DNA of 49,186 bases from an uncultured bacterium (GCA_903824595.1 CAIJXH010000017.1:1-49186); one strand, 5' to 3'. Counted from the stretch's first letter, positions 33,932-43,351 are shown. Notes: generated by a model not told the origin, from the letters alone. Translations and numbers: made by a program.

Positions 33932-35272
33932 ATGACAACACTGTGGAATACATCAGGTAAAAAAGTCGACAAAACGGTGCAGGCGTACACCGTCGGCACC
34001 GATTATGTGTTTGATATGCATTTGCTGCCGTTTGATATCGACGGGAGCGTTGCGCATGCAAGAGGATTGCAGAAAATCGGCATTCTCACCGCGAAGGAAT
34101 TGAAAGACGTCCTTCGCGCATTTGCAGAGCTTCGCAAGGATTTCACTCTCGGGCGCATCACGATTACACCTGAAGACGAGGATTGTCATACGGTAATCGA
34201 GCACTACCTCGTGGAAAAACTCGGCGATGTGGGCAAGAAAATCCACACGGGCAGGAGCCGCAACGATCAGGTGCTCACGGCGGTGCGGTTGTACATGAAG
34301 CATCACGTTGCGCTAGTCCGCACGAAGTGTCTCGATCTTGCCGACTCGTGCGTGGAAAAAGCCGATGCGTACCAACATATCCCCATGCCGGGCTACTCGC
34401 ACACGCAGCAGGCAATGCTTTCGAGTGTGGGGCATTATATGGCGAGCATTGCGGAGAGTCTGCTCGACGACGAGTCGTTCCTCGCGAGCGTTGCCGATCA
34501 TATCGACAAAAGTCCGCTCGGCTCTGCCGCCGGATTTGGCAGCGCGATCCCGCTTGATCGTGCATACACGGCGCGCGAGCTTGGGTTTGCCGCGGTGCAG
34601 ATCAATTCACTCTACTGTCAGACGTCGCGCGGCAAATTTGAAAGCGCGGTCATGGAAGGGCTGTCGCAAGTGTCAGCGACGCTCGCGCGTTTGGCTAATG
34701 ATCTCGTGTGGTTTACCTCGCAAGAGTTTGCGTTCTTTGACGCTGACGACGCGGTGGTGACAGGCTCGAGCATTATGCCGCAAAAACGCAACCTCGATCC
34801 TCTGGAGCTTTTGCGCGGCAATGCGGCAATTATCGCGGGCAATCAGCTGGCAATCAAAGAACTCTCGAAAAATCTTCTCTCCGGCTACAACCGCGATCTT
34901 CAGCTCATGAAAAAGCCGCTCATGGAAAGCATGATGAGTGTCGAAGACGGGCTTGAGATTGCACGAGTGGTGCTCCAACATGTGCAGCCAAACGAGAAAG
35001 AGATTCGCGCACGCATTCATCCAGGTATGTTCCTTGCCGATATTGCCAATGACATGGTGCTTTCACGCGGCGTGCCGTTCCGTGATGCGTATGCGCTTGC
35101 GAAGGGAATGGAGGCGAAAGACATGGATCTCGCCAAGAATATCCGCGAAAAGCGGAGTCTTGGCGCGCCGGGTAAGCTGGGGCTCGCGACATATCGCGCG
35201 CGCATCGCGCGCGCTCGACGCAGCATGTATGGACGACATCGTTTTGCAAAAACCTCGTCGAACATGTCGTGA
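33932..35272 (+). CDS. argH: Argininosuccinate lyase
   Basis: ArgH splits argininosuccinate into arginine and fumarate. The 446-residue product has the fumarase-superfamily signature GSSIMPQKRNLDPLELLRG, the HTGRSRNDQV segment and PGYSHTQQAM with the catalytic His region. The core is complete. The last residues (KTSSNMS) and the stop are encoded by a 41-bp dispersed repeat, so the native C-terminus may have been replaced. No argG or other arginine gene is nearby. ATG 33932 gives the family start (TLWNTSGKKVDKTVQAY). Confidence 0.93.
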   Translation: MTTLWNTSGKKVDKTVQAYTVGTDYVFDMHLLPFDIDGSVAHARGLQKIGILTAKELKDVLRAFAELRKDFTLGRITITPEDEDCHTVIEHYLVEKLGDVGKKIHTGRSRNDQVLTAVRLYMKHHVALVRTKCLDLADSCVEKADAYQHIPMPGYSHTQQAMLSSVGHYMASIAESLLDDESFLASVADHIDKSPLGSAAGFGSAIPLDRAYTARELGFAAVQINSLYCQTSRGKFESAVMEGLSQVSATLARLANDLVWFTSQEFAFFDADDAVVTGSSIMPQKRNLDPLELLRGNAAIIAGNQLAIKELSKNLLSGYNRDLQLMKKPLMESMMSVEDGLEIARVVLQHVQPNEKEIRARIHPGMFLADIANDMVLSRGVPFRDAYALAKGMEAKDMDLAKNIREKRSLGAPGKLGLATYRARIARARRSMYGRHRFAKTSSNMS

Positions 35273-35285
35273 GGAGATACGCGTG
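35245..35285. repeat. 41-bp dispersed repeat, copy 2, over the argH stop
   Basis: It matches 18025-18065 at 39 of 41 bases. The argH TGA (35270-35272) lies inside the hairpin-forming core. Confidence 0.85.
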
Positions 35286-35326
35286 TGTTTATGCACATGT
35301 CGGTCTCTTTTGTACAAGAAGTCTAG

Positions 35327-35332
35327 TATACT
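35327..35332 (+). promoter_or_regulatory. -10 element, TATACT
   Basis: TATACT ends 8 bases before ATG 35341. Confidence 0.5.
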
Positions 35333-35340
35333 TCCATAGT

Positions 35341-38300
35341 ATGCGCGTGATGTCATATGTGTTTTCAGCGCTTTTTTGTCTGTTTGTGTGTGTTCCTGTG
35401 ATGGCGCGAGCTCAATCAACCACGACTCCACCGCAAGCGATTGTTCTTGCTACCGTAAATATTCAGAATGCCCAGATAACAAAGCAAGACGGACACGCGT
35501 TCTCAATCTCGTTCGATCTCACTAATCGAGAGGGCGTGCAACATGATGTTGATTATTCTGTCGAGCTCATTCAGGATGACAACGGACAATTTGTCGCTGA
35601 TCAGAACGTGTACCTTGCGCATCTCATATTGCAGGAACACTCATCCACTCATCAGACAATAACCTACACGGCACCAGCCTCTCTGGACGGGACGTATAGG
35701 ATGTTCATCTCAAGCAAGAACGCGAGCGGGTTTCCTTTTGGTGTGGCATATGTAAAAGATGTGACGTTAGTATCGTCGAGCGACGTGCGTATTTCTCCAC
35801 ATACATGCTATCTCACGGTCAAAGAAGACAAAAAATCAAAGCACTATATGCTCACTGAAGGAGTTGATATTGCAAAGGACGAGACAATACATCTCACGTG
35901 TGTTGCGGAAAATACGAGCGATCATAGCGTATCTATAATTCCTGAATATCAAACACGTTTTCGTTCCGAGTATGGTGATAACGTGCCTCACGTAGGTGGA
36001 AGCCAAGATCCAATAGTTCTTCCGCAACACAAGACAACACAATTCACGCTTGAGCTTCCAAAGGCAACAAAACCACAGGCGTATAGTGTGAATATTTCGT
36101 TTGGGGCATCTCATGGCATTGGTTCTATTTTGGTGCATTACGTTTTGCGGGGTGCCAGCGCCACTATTCAAAACATATCACTTGATCAAAATCGCTACGC
36201 GGCAGGAGATACTGCGCTCGTGTCATTTATGTGGACACCATCCGCTGATGGGTTTCCAGATTCTCGCGCGGGTACGAGCTCGCCAAGTGTCGTATCGTTC
36301 CAAGCGATACTCACCAACCGTTCTGGTGCTGTATGTGGTGAGCTTACACAATCGCTTCCACCAACCATGGTTGTGCACGCCCCGCTTTCCATAGCGGTGA
36401 ATTGTCTCGATCCACATCTTTCTCTCGATCTGCGTGATGTGCATGGAGTATCTCTGGCGCGAGGTGTTTTGGTGGTTCAAAGCCCTGTTCGTACGTTCTG
36501 GATATATCTCATATTCATATGTATCGTGTCGATGGTGGTATTGCTATGGTTCTTGAGAAAAAAGATGCGCGCTCGTGTCATGGCGCCCATGCTCGTCATG
36601 GGTGTGATAGTTCTGTTGCCCGGATATGCAAGGGGAGACACCGTGATGTTTCCATTTGGACAAGCTTCTGGACCGGCACACCTCGCACCCATCACGTTTA
36701 CGTTCAATCTCGATAAAAGTTCTTATACTCCAGGCAGTGCTCTCACGCTCACGTCGTATGCCGAAGGGACGTTTTGTGGCAATACCGTGTTTGAAGCATA
36801 TGCATATTTTGTGGCAAATTTACAGGGAGATTGGCGGACAATTATGAATGCGATCGTTGGTCAATGGGCTCAGCCTATTGGCGGTAATGGATGGTTCGGC
36901 ATACATTCCGAATCTGATTCAGGCTACCACACTCAAATTGGTCCTTTCTCGACGGTATTTACCGCGCCCTCGTATCCAGGCACATATCCTTTGTATATTT
37001 ATGCCGCCGGTGCTCAAGCTGATTTGAGCGGTCGATGGTTCTATGACGATCGGACCGTGGCTCTTTATTTCACTGTGACGGGCAATTCTTGCTGGTTCAA
37101 TGGAACACCAATCGCACACGGCGGATCGACGTACGCATATCCTACCGCAACGAGCGTGTGTGGCGTATCAGGACAAGTACGCGTATGCAACAATGGGGTG
37201 CTTTCTGGGTCGTATCCGTATAGTTCGTGTATTTCAAATCAAGCGCCGCTGTTCTCTATAAATTCTGTTACTGCCGATAGTGCGTGTACGATCAACAAAC
37301 CCTACTATGTTGCTCTATCCGCCACCGACCCCGAGAACGATAAGGTCAGGTATGAAATTCAATGGAATGATGGATCGCCCGTCGAATCTGTGCCAAATAT
37401 ACATAATACTCCATCAGGAATAGTGGTAACGCCATGGCTTGGAGCGTGGACAGACTCTGGATCGACATTGCCTGCCGAGTTACTTGGGTCGCAAACAAGC
37501 GTCATCGGCACCTACATATATTTGTTTGGAGGACAAGACAAGAATGGCTCGGCTATTGATGCGATATATCGCGCTCCTGTGTCAAATCCAACCTCGTGGG
37601 TCGACACGGGCGCAAAATTGCCCGCTCGTATTTTTGCGTCGCAACGCGTGATCATAGGAGATTATGTATATCTATTTGGAGGTTACAACACAGGTCCTGT
37701 TTCTTCTATTTATAGGGCACCGATATCCAATCCTCTCGCGTGGGTTGATACGGGAGCGACGTTGCCCGGAGCGCCTGTTGCGTCAGAGGCGGCAATCATA
37801 GGGGATTTTGTGTATCTTTTCGGCGGATATACTGATGATATATATCGTGCTCCTGTCTCAAACCCTCTTGCGTGGGTAAAGACAGGCGCAAAATTGCCAG
37901 GGGTCATAGGGTGGTCAAGTCTCGCTGTGGTAGGCGACTACGTCTACCTCTTTGGTGGCAACACGGGAGAACCGAGATGGACAAACGTCATCTGGCGCGC
38001 TCCTGTCTCAAACCCTCTTGCATGGACGGACACTGGTGCACATATTCCAAGTACGCTTGATTGGTCGCAAGCACAAGTTATTGGCGACTACGTGTACCTT
38101 TTTGGTGGATACACTGATGCGGGTGGCTCGCAGCATGCAATGAATACGGTGTATCGTGCTCCCGTGTCGAATCCTCTTAGCTGGGCTGATACGGGGTTGG
38201 TTCTTCCTGATGGACTCGCTGGGTCGCAGGCTGTGTCTGTGGGAGGCGCGGTATATATGCTCGGCGGATTCCAAAACAATCGCGGACGTTCAAACGTCAT

Positions 38301-39219
38301 ATACACCGCGCCTCTCAAGCAGTTCGTACCTTCAGGGACCGTGGTGAGTGTTTCTCATACGTATGCAACGAGCGTCTCTCCGATCGTGAGTATGAGCGCT
38401 ATCGATATGAACGGCATGCGGAGTAATGTGGTTACCTTGAACAGAATGATATGTGCGGTTTCTATGCCGCCAACAGTTCATGCGATCGTCGGAAGTAGCT
38501 CTGGGGGCAGTGCGTGTGTCGTCAATCAGCCCTATACGCTTACCATGCAGGCGACCGACCCCGAAGGCGACCAGCTCAAATACGAGATAGATTGGGGAGA
38601 TGGGTCCGCGCACTCTTTTGCTCCACTCTCCGGGTACGTCCCTTCTGGGACAGCTCAAACTGTTTCTCATACCTATGCTGCGTACACCGCAAGCACCATC
38701 AAAGTGCACGCCATAGATACAGGCGGCAATGTCTCTGCTGAACAAGATAGCGTGTTCTCGTGCGAATGTCCGCACGTGTTTCATTGCAATAATCAGACCA
38801 TCGAAGAAACACTATCTAATTGTAGTGTGCACAGGGGAGACACGTGCGTTGCGCCAAAATTTTGTTCGGAGGGTGCGTCAGTATGTTATGCGCCACCTTC
38901 ATTCAACCAAATCCCCAATCCAAACAACCCAACGGGCGCCAATCTGACAGGACATTTGCAAGCCATACCATCGCTTGTACGCAAGGGTTCCCCGGTCAAG
39001 CTCTATTGGAGTGTTGGCAATGTCAGTCGTTGCTCCGTATCAAGCTCTGATTCTGCGGCAGCGCATGATAGGTGGAGCGATTTCGCATCGACCAACGCGG
39101 GCGTGTCTACATCTGCCATACAAAGTCAAACCATCTACACGCTGCAGTGTTCAGGGCAAGCGGGATCGTTCACCGAAACAGCGACCGTGAATCTGGCGCC
39201 TGTAACGAGCGAAAAATAA
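35341..39219 (+). CDS. Large surface protein: kelch-like propeller inserted in a PKD domain
   Basis: This 1292-residue protein starts with a signal peptide (residues 1-25, ending ARAQS). Residues 30-380 form Ig-like domains. A membrane helix at 385-405 is followed by KKMRAR and a second hydrophobic, signal-like stretch at 413-432 ending GYARG. After a beta-rich region, a PKD domain starts (DPENDKVRYEIQWNDGS, about 661) and is interrupted by six kelch-like blades (about 700-990), each with YLFGG and RAPVSNPLAW. The PKD then resumes with FVPSGTVVSVSHTYA. A second, intact PKD lies at 1070-1135 (DPEGDQLKYEIDWGDGS...VPSGTAQTVSHTYA), then a Cys-rich piece (CECPHVFHCNN...CVAPKFC) and a C-terminal Ig-like domain. 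Adhesion or carbohydrate binding is likely; no enzyme motif is seen. Confidence 0.85.
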   Translation: MRVMSYVFSALFCLFVCVPVMARAQSTTTPPQAIVLATVNIQNAQITKQDGHAFSISFDLTNREGVQHDVDYSVELIQDDNGQFVADQNVYLAHLILQEHSSTHQTITYTAPASLDGTYRMFISSKNASGFPFGVAYVKDVTLVSSSDVRISPHTCYLTVKEDKKSKHYMLTEGVDIAKDETIHLTCVAENTSDHSVSIIPEYQTRFRSEYGDNVPHVGGSQDPIVLPQHKTTQFTLELPKATKPQAYSVNISFGASHGIGSILVHYVLRGASATIQNISLDQNRYAAGDTALVSFMWTPSADGFPDSRAGTSSPSVVSFQAILTNRSGAVCGELTQSLPPTMVVHAPLSIAVNCLDPHLSLDLRDVHGVSLARGVLVVQSPVRTFWIYLIFICIVSMVVLLWFLRKKMRARVMAPMLVMGVIVLLPGYARGDTVMFPFGQASGPAHLAPITFTFNLDKSSYTPGSALTLTSYAEGTFCGNTVFEAYAYFVANLQGDWRTIMNAIVGQWAQPIGGNGWFGIHSESDSGYHTQIGPFSTVFTAPSYPGTYPLYIYAAGAQADLSGRWFYDDRTVALYFTVTGNSCWFNGTPIAHGGSTYAYPTATSVCGVSGQVRVCNNGVLSGSYPYSSCISNQAPLFSINSVTADSACTINKPYYVALSATDPENDKVRYEIQWNDGSPVESVPNIHNTPSGIVVTPWLGAWTDSGSTLPAELLGSQTSVIGTYIYLFGGQDKNGSAIDAIYRAPVSNPTSWVDTGAKLPARIFASQRVIIGDYVYLFGGYNTGPVSSIYRAPISNPLAWVDTGATLPGAPVASEAAIIGDFVYLFGGYTDDIYRAPVSNPLAWVKTGAKLPGVIGWSSLAVVGDYVYLFGGNTGEPRWTNVIWRAPVSNPLAWTDTGAHIPSTLDWSQAQVIGDYVYLFGGYTDAGGSQHAMNTVYRAPVSNPLSWADTGLVLPDGLAGSQAVSVGGAVYMLGGFQNNRGRSNVIYTAPLKQFVPSGTVVSVSHTYATSVSPIVSMSAIDMNGMRSNVVTLNRMICAVSMPPTVHAIVGSSSGGSACVVNQPYTLTMQATDPEGDQLKYEIDWGDGSAHSFAPLSGYVPSGTAQTVSHTYAAYTASTIKVHAIDTGGNVSAEQDSVFSCECPHVFHCNNQTIEETLSNCSVHRGDTCVAPKFCSEGASVCYAPPSFNQIPNPNNPTGANLTGHLQAIPSLVRKGSPVKLYWSVGNVSRCSVSSSDSAAAHDRWSDFASTNAGVSTSAIQSQTIYTLQCSGQAGSFTETATVNLAPVTSEK
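37435..38320 (+). repeat. Six kelch-like blade repeats within the surface protein
   Basis: Units of about 45-55 codons each carry the pattern IGDYVYLFGG, a variable loop, then IYRAPVSNPLAWVDTG. Short stretches are nearly identical at DNA level (for example near 37854 and 38001), which suggests recent duplication or conversion. Confidence 0.85.
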
Positions 39220-39249
39220 CAATACGCGGAAAACGGGAACCGCAAGAAA

Positions 39250-39435
39250 CTAATTCAGCAGTGTTGCCAAGATTACCTCCACGATGGTGACGGCGATAAA
39301 GAGCGCGAATGCGAACACGCACTGACGCCAGTCAAACTCAATGAACAACATACAAACAGCGTAGGTGCAAAACCCGACACATCCTATCCATAACGCGGAA
39401 TTGCACGCAAGAACCAATCCACCGATCTTTTTCAT
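39250..39435 (-). CDS. Small two-helix membrane protein, paralogue B
   Basis: The 61-residue protein (MKKIGGLVLACNSALWIG...) is homologous to the one at 33424-33612, with the same two helices, CMLFI, WRQCVFAFA and terminal LN. TATACT on its own strand (39443-39448) ends 7 bases before ATG 39435; the ATG at 39441 is too close to the -10 to be used. Both paralogues face a plus-strand gene end to end. Function unknown. Confidence 0.72.
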   Translation of the reverse strand: MKKIGGLVLACNSALWIGCVGFCTYAVCMLFIEFDWRQCVFAFALFIAVTIVEVILATLLN

Positions 39436-39442
39436 GTACATA

Positions 39443-39448
39443 AGTATA
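39443..39448 (-). promoter_or_regulatory. -10 element of small membrane protein B, TATACT
   Basis: Seven bases before the minus-strand ATG at 39435; it decides between two possible starts. Confidence 0.55.
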
Positions 39449-39472
39449 GCGCATTTCGACGCATGATACCCT

Positions 39473-39500
39473 TTGGATACTGACCGTGAGGCGGTATACT
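39473..39500 (+). promoter_or_regulatory. Promoter of ftsE (TTGGAT-N16-TATACT)
   Basis: The -10 ends 4 bases before ATG 39505 and 7 bases before ATG 39508; by the window's pattern the second ATG is the likely start. Confidence 0.6.
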
Positions 39501-39504
39501 TATC

Positions 39505-40188
39505 ATGATGATCTATTACGATAACGTAACGAAAACGTATGGCAGTGCATCGCCTGCGGTACATGCAGTTACGTTGTCTATACAACCGGGAGAATTTGTG
39601 TCGATTGTCGGCCATTCTGGAGCGGGGAAGACGACGTTATTGAAGATGTTGTTTGCAGAAGTGCGACCGACAGAAGGTGATGTTTATTTTCGCGAACATC
39701 CGATTTCAGGTTTCCGTACCGCTGAACTCTTGAAACTGCGACGCAATATAGGTACGATTTTTCAGGATTTCCGCCTTATTCCGACAAAGAACGTGTATGA
39801 GAACATAGCGTTCGCGCTTGAGGTAGCAGGAAGAAGCGACGAAGACATCGAAGCAGATGTGCCCCATGTGCTCGAGCTCGTTGGATTGCCTGATAAACTG
39901 TGGAGCTTTCCATCACAGCTCTCTGGTGGCGAACAGCAGCGCGTGGCTATTGCGCGCGCTATTGTCAATCAGCCCGATGTGCTTATTGCAGATGAGCCAA
40001 CAGGCAACCTCGATCCTATCAATGCGCACGATGTGGTGGAAATTCTAAAAAAAATCAATGATCTTGGTACGACTGTGCTTCTTACGACGCACAACAAATC
40101 AGTCGTCGATTCCATCGGGCGACGCGTCGTCACAATGGACCAAGGACGCATTATCCGTGATGATGCGCAGGGAAAATACGTTTTGTAG
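39505..40188 (+). CDS. ftsE: Cell-division ABC transporter ATP-binding protein FtsE
   Basis: FtsE drives FtsX to activate peptidoglycan hydrolases at division. The 227-residue product starts IYYDNVTKTYGSASPAV. Walker A is GHSGAGKTT, the signature is LSGGEQQRVAIARA, Walker B is VLIADEPTGNLD, and the switch His is in LLTTHNKSVVD. ATG 39505 and 39508 are adjacent; the promoter favours the second. ftsX follows after 12 bases and has its own -10. Confidence 0.93.
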   Translation: MMIYYDNVTKTYGSASPAVHAVTLSIQPGEFVSIVGHSGAGKTTLLKMLFAEVRPTEGDVYFREHPISGFRTAELLKLRRNIGTIFQDFRLIPTKNVYENIAFALEVAGRSDEDIEADVPHVLELVGLPDKLWSFPSQLSGGEQQRVAIARAIVNQPDVLIADEPTGNLDPINAHDVVEILKKINDLGTTVLLTTHNKSVVDSIGRRVVTMDQGRIIRDDAQGKYVL

Positions 40189-40194
40189 TAGAAT
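40189..40194 (+). promoter_or_regulatory. -10 element of ftsX, TAGAAT
   Basis: TAGAAT overlaps the ftsE stop and ends 6 bases before ATG 40201. Confidence 0.5.
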
Positions 40195-40200
40195 GACACT

Positions 40201-41127
40201 ATGGCACTTTGGATAAACATACAACGGGTTGCTCGATACGGACTCATCGGATTTGTGAGAAATGCTTTCGTGTCGTTGTCGGCGGTTTTGGTAATGACGA
40301 TCACGTTATTTGTCGTCTCTGGTATTATGCTTTCAAACGCGGCACTCGAGGCAACGCTAAAACAGCTGACCGATAAAGTGGATGTGACCGTGTATTTCCA
40401 GACCGATGCTTCTCAAGATCAGATAGCGCAAGTCCAAAAGATGCTCACGGCGTTGCCTGAAGTGGCGTCGATTGCTTTTGTATCGCGCGATCAGGCGCTG
40501 GCGTTGTTTCGCGAGCGGCACAAAAGCGACCAGTTGACCCTTCAAGCGCTTGATGAACTCTCGGATAATCCGCTCGGAGCTTCGCTTGAGGTGCGAGCAA
40601 AACAAACATCACAATACGAGTCGATCGCGCAATTCCTTGAGACTCAGCAAAAGAGCGATGGTGCGGGGTCCGCGATTGATCACGTGAACTTTTTTCGGAA
40701 TAAAGGTGCTATCGATCAGCTCACGAAGGTCATTGATGCGTCCCAGCGTGTTGGTTTTGCCGTTGCGCTCGTGCTCGTACTATCGTCGCTTTTGATCGCA
40801 TTCAATACGATACGATTGGCAATCTACACGTCGCGCGATGAAATAGGCGTCATGAATCTCGTGGGAGCATCACATTGGTATGTGCGTGGACCATTTGTCA
40901 TGTCAGGCGTGTTATATGGTGTTGTCTCGAGTCTCCTTGTGTTGCTGTTGCTGTATCCTGTGACGGCATGGCTTGGCCCGGCAAGCGGTCGTTTCTTCGG
41001 TTCGTTCAACGTATTTACGTATTTTGTTGAGCATTTCCCACACTTTTTTGCTGTTATCAGCAGTTCTGGTGTAGCGCTCGGCGCGTTATCCAGTTATCTC
41101 GCTGTCCGCCGCTACTTGCGGATATGA
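40201..41127 (+). CDS. ftsX: Cell-division protein FtsX
   Basis: The 308-residue product has the FtsX layout: a helix at about 20-42 (FVSLSAVLVMTITLFVVSGIML), an extracytoplasmic domain with KVDVTVYFQTDASQDQIAQVQ, and three C-terminal helices. The conserved YTSRDEIGVMNLVGASHWYVRGPF segment, where FtsX contacts FtsE, is intact. Confidence 0.93.
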   Translation: MALWINIQRVARYGLIGFVRNAFVSLSAVLVMTITLFVVSGIMLSNAALEATLKQLTDKVDVTVYFQTDASQDQIAQVQKMLTALPEVASIAFVSRDQALALFRERHKSDQLTLQALDELSDNPLGASLEVRAKQTSQYESIAQFLETQQKSDGAGSAIDHVNFFRNKGAIDQLTKVIDASQRVGFAVALVLVLSSLLIAFNTIRLAIYTSRDEIGVMNLVGASHWYVRGPFVMSGVLYGVVSSLLVLLLLYPVTAWLGPASGRFFGSFNVFTYFVEHFPHFFAVISSSGVALGALSSYLAVRRYLRI

Positions 41128-41140
41128 TATTGTAGTCTGT

Positions 41141-42793
41141 ATGAAGCGTGCGCGCGCCGATCACAAATATATTTTCGTCGTGGGCGGCGTCATGTCGGGT
41201 GTTGGCAAAGGCATTGCGACCGCCTCAATCGGCAAAATACTTGCGGCGCGAGGACTTTCTGTGAATCTCGTGAAAGTCGATCCATATCTCAATGTTGATG
41301 CGGGCACCATGAATCCTACCGAGCATGGCGAAGTGTTCGTGCTTGATTCTGGTTTGGAGACCGATCAGGACATGGGCAACTACGAGCGTTTTCTCGATCG
41401 TGATCTCGGACCAGAAGACTATATGACCAGTGGTATGGTGTACCAGAGTGTTATTGAGCGCGAGCGCAATTTGGGCTATGGCGGCAAGTGTGTCGAAGCG
41501 GTGCCGCATGTGCGAGGTGCGATTGTCGAGCGTTTCGAGCGCGCAGCCGCGCTCGCCAAATCTGATGTCACGGTCGTTGAAATCGGCGGTACGGTTGGTG
41601 ATTTTTCAAACGCGCTCTTTATCGACGCGGCGCGCGTGTTGAAAATGAAATATTCTGAAGACGTGCTGTTCGTTATGGTGTCGTATTTGCCGGTGCCTTC
41701 GACGATCGGAGAAATGAAGACACGCCCGACGCAGCACGCGGTAGCGGCGCTGAATTCGTATGGTGTGCAGCCTGATGTTATTGTTGCGCGCTCTACGCAT
41801 CCGCTTGATCAAAAACGCAAAGAAAAACTTGCCATCCAATGCAGTGTGGAAGCAAATTGCATCATATCCGCACCCGATGTGGATTCGGTATACGATGTGC
41901 CGCTCAATTTCGAGCGCGACAAACTTTCCGACATTTTGCTCGAGACGCTTGATCTCCAGCCGAAGCACGAGTCTGACATGAGTGATTGGAGGCGTTTCGC
42001 GGCGCATGCGCACAACGGCAAAGGTACGGTGAAAATCGGCATCGTCGGCAAATATTTCGATACGGGCGACTTCGTGCTTTCCGATGCGTACCTCTCGGTG
42101 ATTGAGGCGATCAAATATTCCGCATACGCTGCGGGTGTGAAGCCCGAGATTTCATGGCTCAATGCAAAAGAGTACCAGACCAATCCAAAAGCTGTGTCGG
42201 AGCTCGCGGCATACGACGGCATCCTCGTACCGGGCGGCTTTGGTGAGACGGGCATAGAAGGCAAGATCAATGCGATTCGCTTCGCGCGCGAACACAAGAT
42301 TCCGTACTTCGGGCTTTGCTACGGTATGCAGCTCATGACGATTGAGTATGCGCGCAACGTCGCCAATCTCGCGGGTGCACACACGACCGAAATCGATCCC
42401 AAGACATCGCATCCCGTCATCATGATTCTGCCCGATCAGGCGGAAAAATTGGCACGCAAGGATTATGGTGGTTCGATGCGCCTCGGCGCGTATCCGTGTG
42501 TGTTGAAGAAGGGGACAATCGCGCGCAGTGCGTATGGTGCGGAAGAGATCTCCGAACGCCATCGTCATCGCTACGAGGTGAATCCAGAGTATATCGAGCG
42601 CTTGGAAAAAGCCGGACTCATCTTTTCTGGCAAATCGCCCGACGGCACGCTCATGGAAATCGCCGAACTCCCGAAGAACGAACATTCTTTCATGCTTGGT
42701 GCGCAATTCCATCCCGAGCTTCGCGCCCGTCCACTCTCTCCACATCCGCTCTTCAACGCGTTTATCGCGGCGGCGATACAAAAGCGTATTTAG
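41141..42793 (+). CDS. pyrG: CTP synthase
   Basis: PyrG makes CTP from UTP, ATP and glutamine. The 550-residue product has the synthetase domain (VVGGVMSGVGKGIATASIGKIL, then VDPYLNVDAGTMNPTEHGEVFVLD) and a C-terminal class I glutaminase with nucleophile Cys in YFGLCYGMQL and HPEL as part of the His-Glu pair. The nucleophile loop reads LCYGMQ rather than the common ICLGMQ. TATTGT ends 7 bases before ATG 41141. Confidence 0.96.
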   Translation: MKRARADHKYIFVVGGVMSGVGKGIATASIGKILAARGLSVNLVKVDPYLNVDAGTMNPTEHGEVFVLDSGLETDQDMGNYERFLDRDLGPEDYMTSGMVYQSVIERERNLGYGGKCVEAVPHVRGAIVERFERAAALAKSDVTVVEIGGTVGDFSNALFIDAARVLKMKYSEDVLFVMVSYLPVPSTIGEMKTRPTQHAVAALNSYGVQPDVIVARSTHPLDQKRKEKLAIQCSVEANCIISAPDVDSVYDVPLNFERDKLSDILLETLDLQPKHESDMSDWRRFAAHAHNGKGTVKIGIVGKYFDTGDFVLSDAYLSVIEAIKYSAYAAGVKPEISWLNAKEYQTNPKAVSELAAYDGILVPGGFGETGIEGKINAIRFAREHKIPYFGLCYGMQLMTIEYARNVANLAGAHTTEIDPKTSHPVIMILPDQAEKLARKDYGGSMRLGAYPCVLKKGTIARSAYGAEEISERHRHRYEVNPEYIERLEKAGLIFSGKSPDGTLMEIAELPKNEHSFMLGAQFHPELRARPLSPHPLFNAFIAAAIQKRI

Positions 42794-42828
42794 CCGTTAG
42801 TGCTTTTTACTCGTATTCATTTTGCAGT

Positions 42829-43323
42829 CTATTGAATCTTGAACGAGCGCGCTGCGGATTCAATGATTTTCTTCTTGTAGTGTGGGAAATGTTCCTGCAG
42901 ATGTGCTGCAATACGCTTCTCGAGTATTTTTGGGCGGTGTTCTAGCATAGGTGTCTCTGCGATAATAGAACGGTATGCTTCATGGGCGACTTGAAGAAGT
43001 GAGACCATCTCATCTTCCGTTGATTTCATAATATCATCGCCAAATATCTCTGGGTCAACACCTGCCGTGCGCAAATAATTCTGTATCTCGATCATTTCTG
43101 CTTTGTGCATATCCCACTGTTTGCGCGGCGTTTCCATGTAGAACAAGCGAGCGCGATTCCTTGCGTTCTCGATGATCTCATCTTCTTCTGTTCTAGCGTT
43201 GGATGTTTGTTCGTTATCTTCCCCGAGTCCTTCGGACGCAAGGCGCTTCTCCCACTCCGCTTGTAATGCGGCTTGTTTCTCGGCGGATAATACTTTCTTC
43301 TTCGGACCAGATTCTATGCCCAT
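42829..43323 (-). CDS. Hypothetical soluble helical protein
   Basis: The 164-residue product is charged and mostly helical (LSAEKQAALQAEWEKRLASE, then TPRKQWDMHKAEMIEIQNYL and YKKKIIESAARSF). No known motif or membrane segment. I chose ATG 43323 (MGIESGPKKKVL) because the frame before it is hydrophobic and of low quality. It lies in a minus-strand pair with the 82-residue gene, separated by a terminator. Confidence 0.65.
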   Translation of the reverse strand: MGIESGPKKKVLSAEKQAALQAEWEKRLASEGLGEDNEQTSNARTEEDEIIENARNRARLFYMETPRKQWDMHKAEMIEIQNYLRTAGVDPEIFGDDIMKSTEDEMVSLLQVAHEAYRSIIAETPMLEHRPKILEKRIAAHLQEHFPHYKKKIIESAARSFKIQ

Positions 43324-43351
43324 AGAATAAAAGAGTATCACACGGATATAC

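Noticed and set aside
37325-38400. Galactose-oxidase-type enzyme
   Set aside because: The blades resemble kelch repeats but no copper-ligand Tyr/Cys/His pattern is visible, so only a binding role is suggested.
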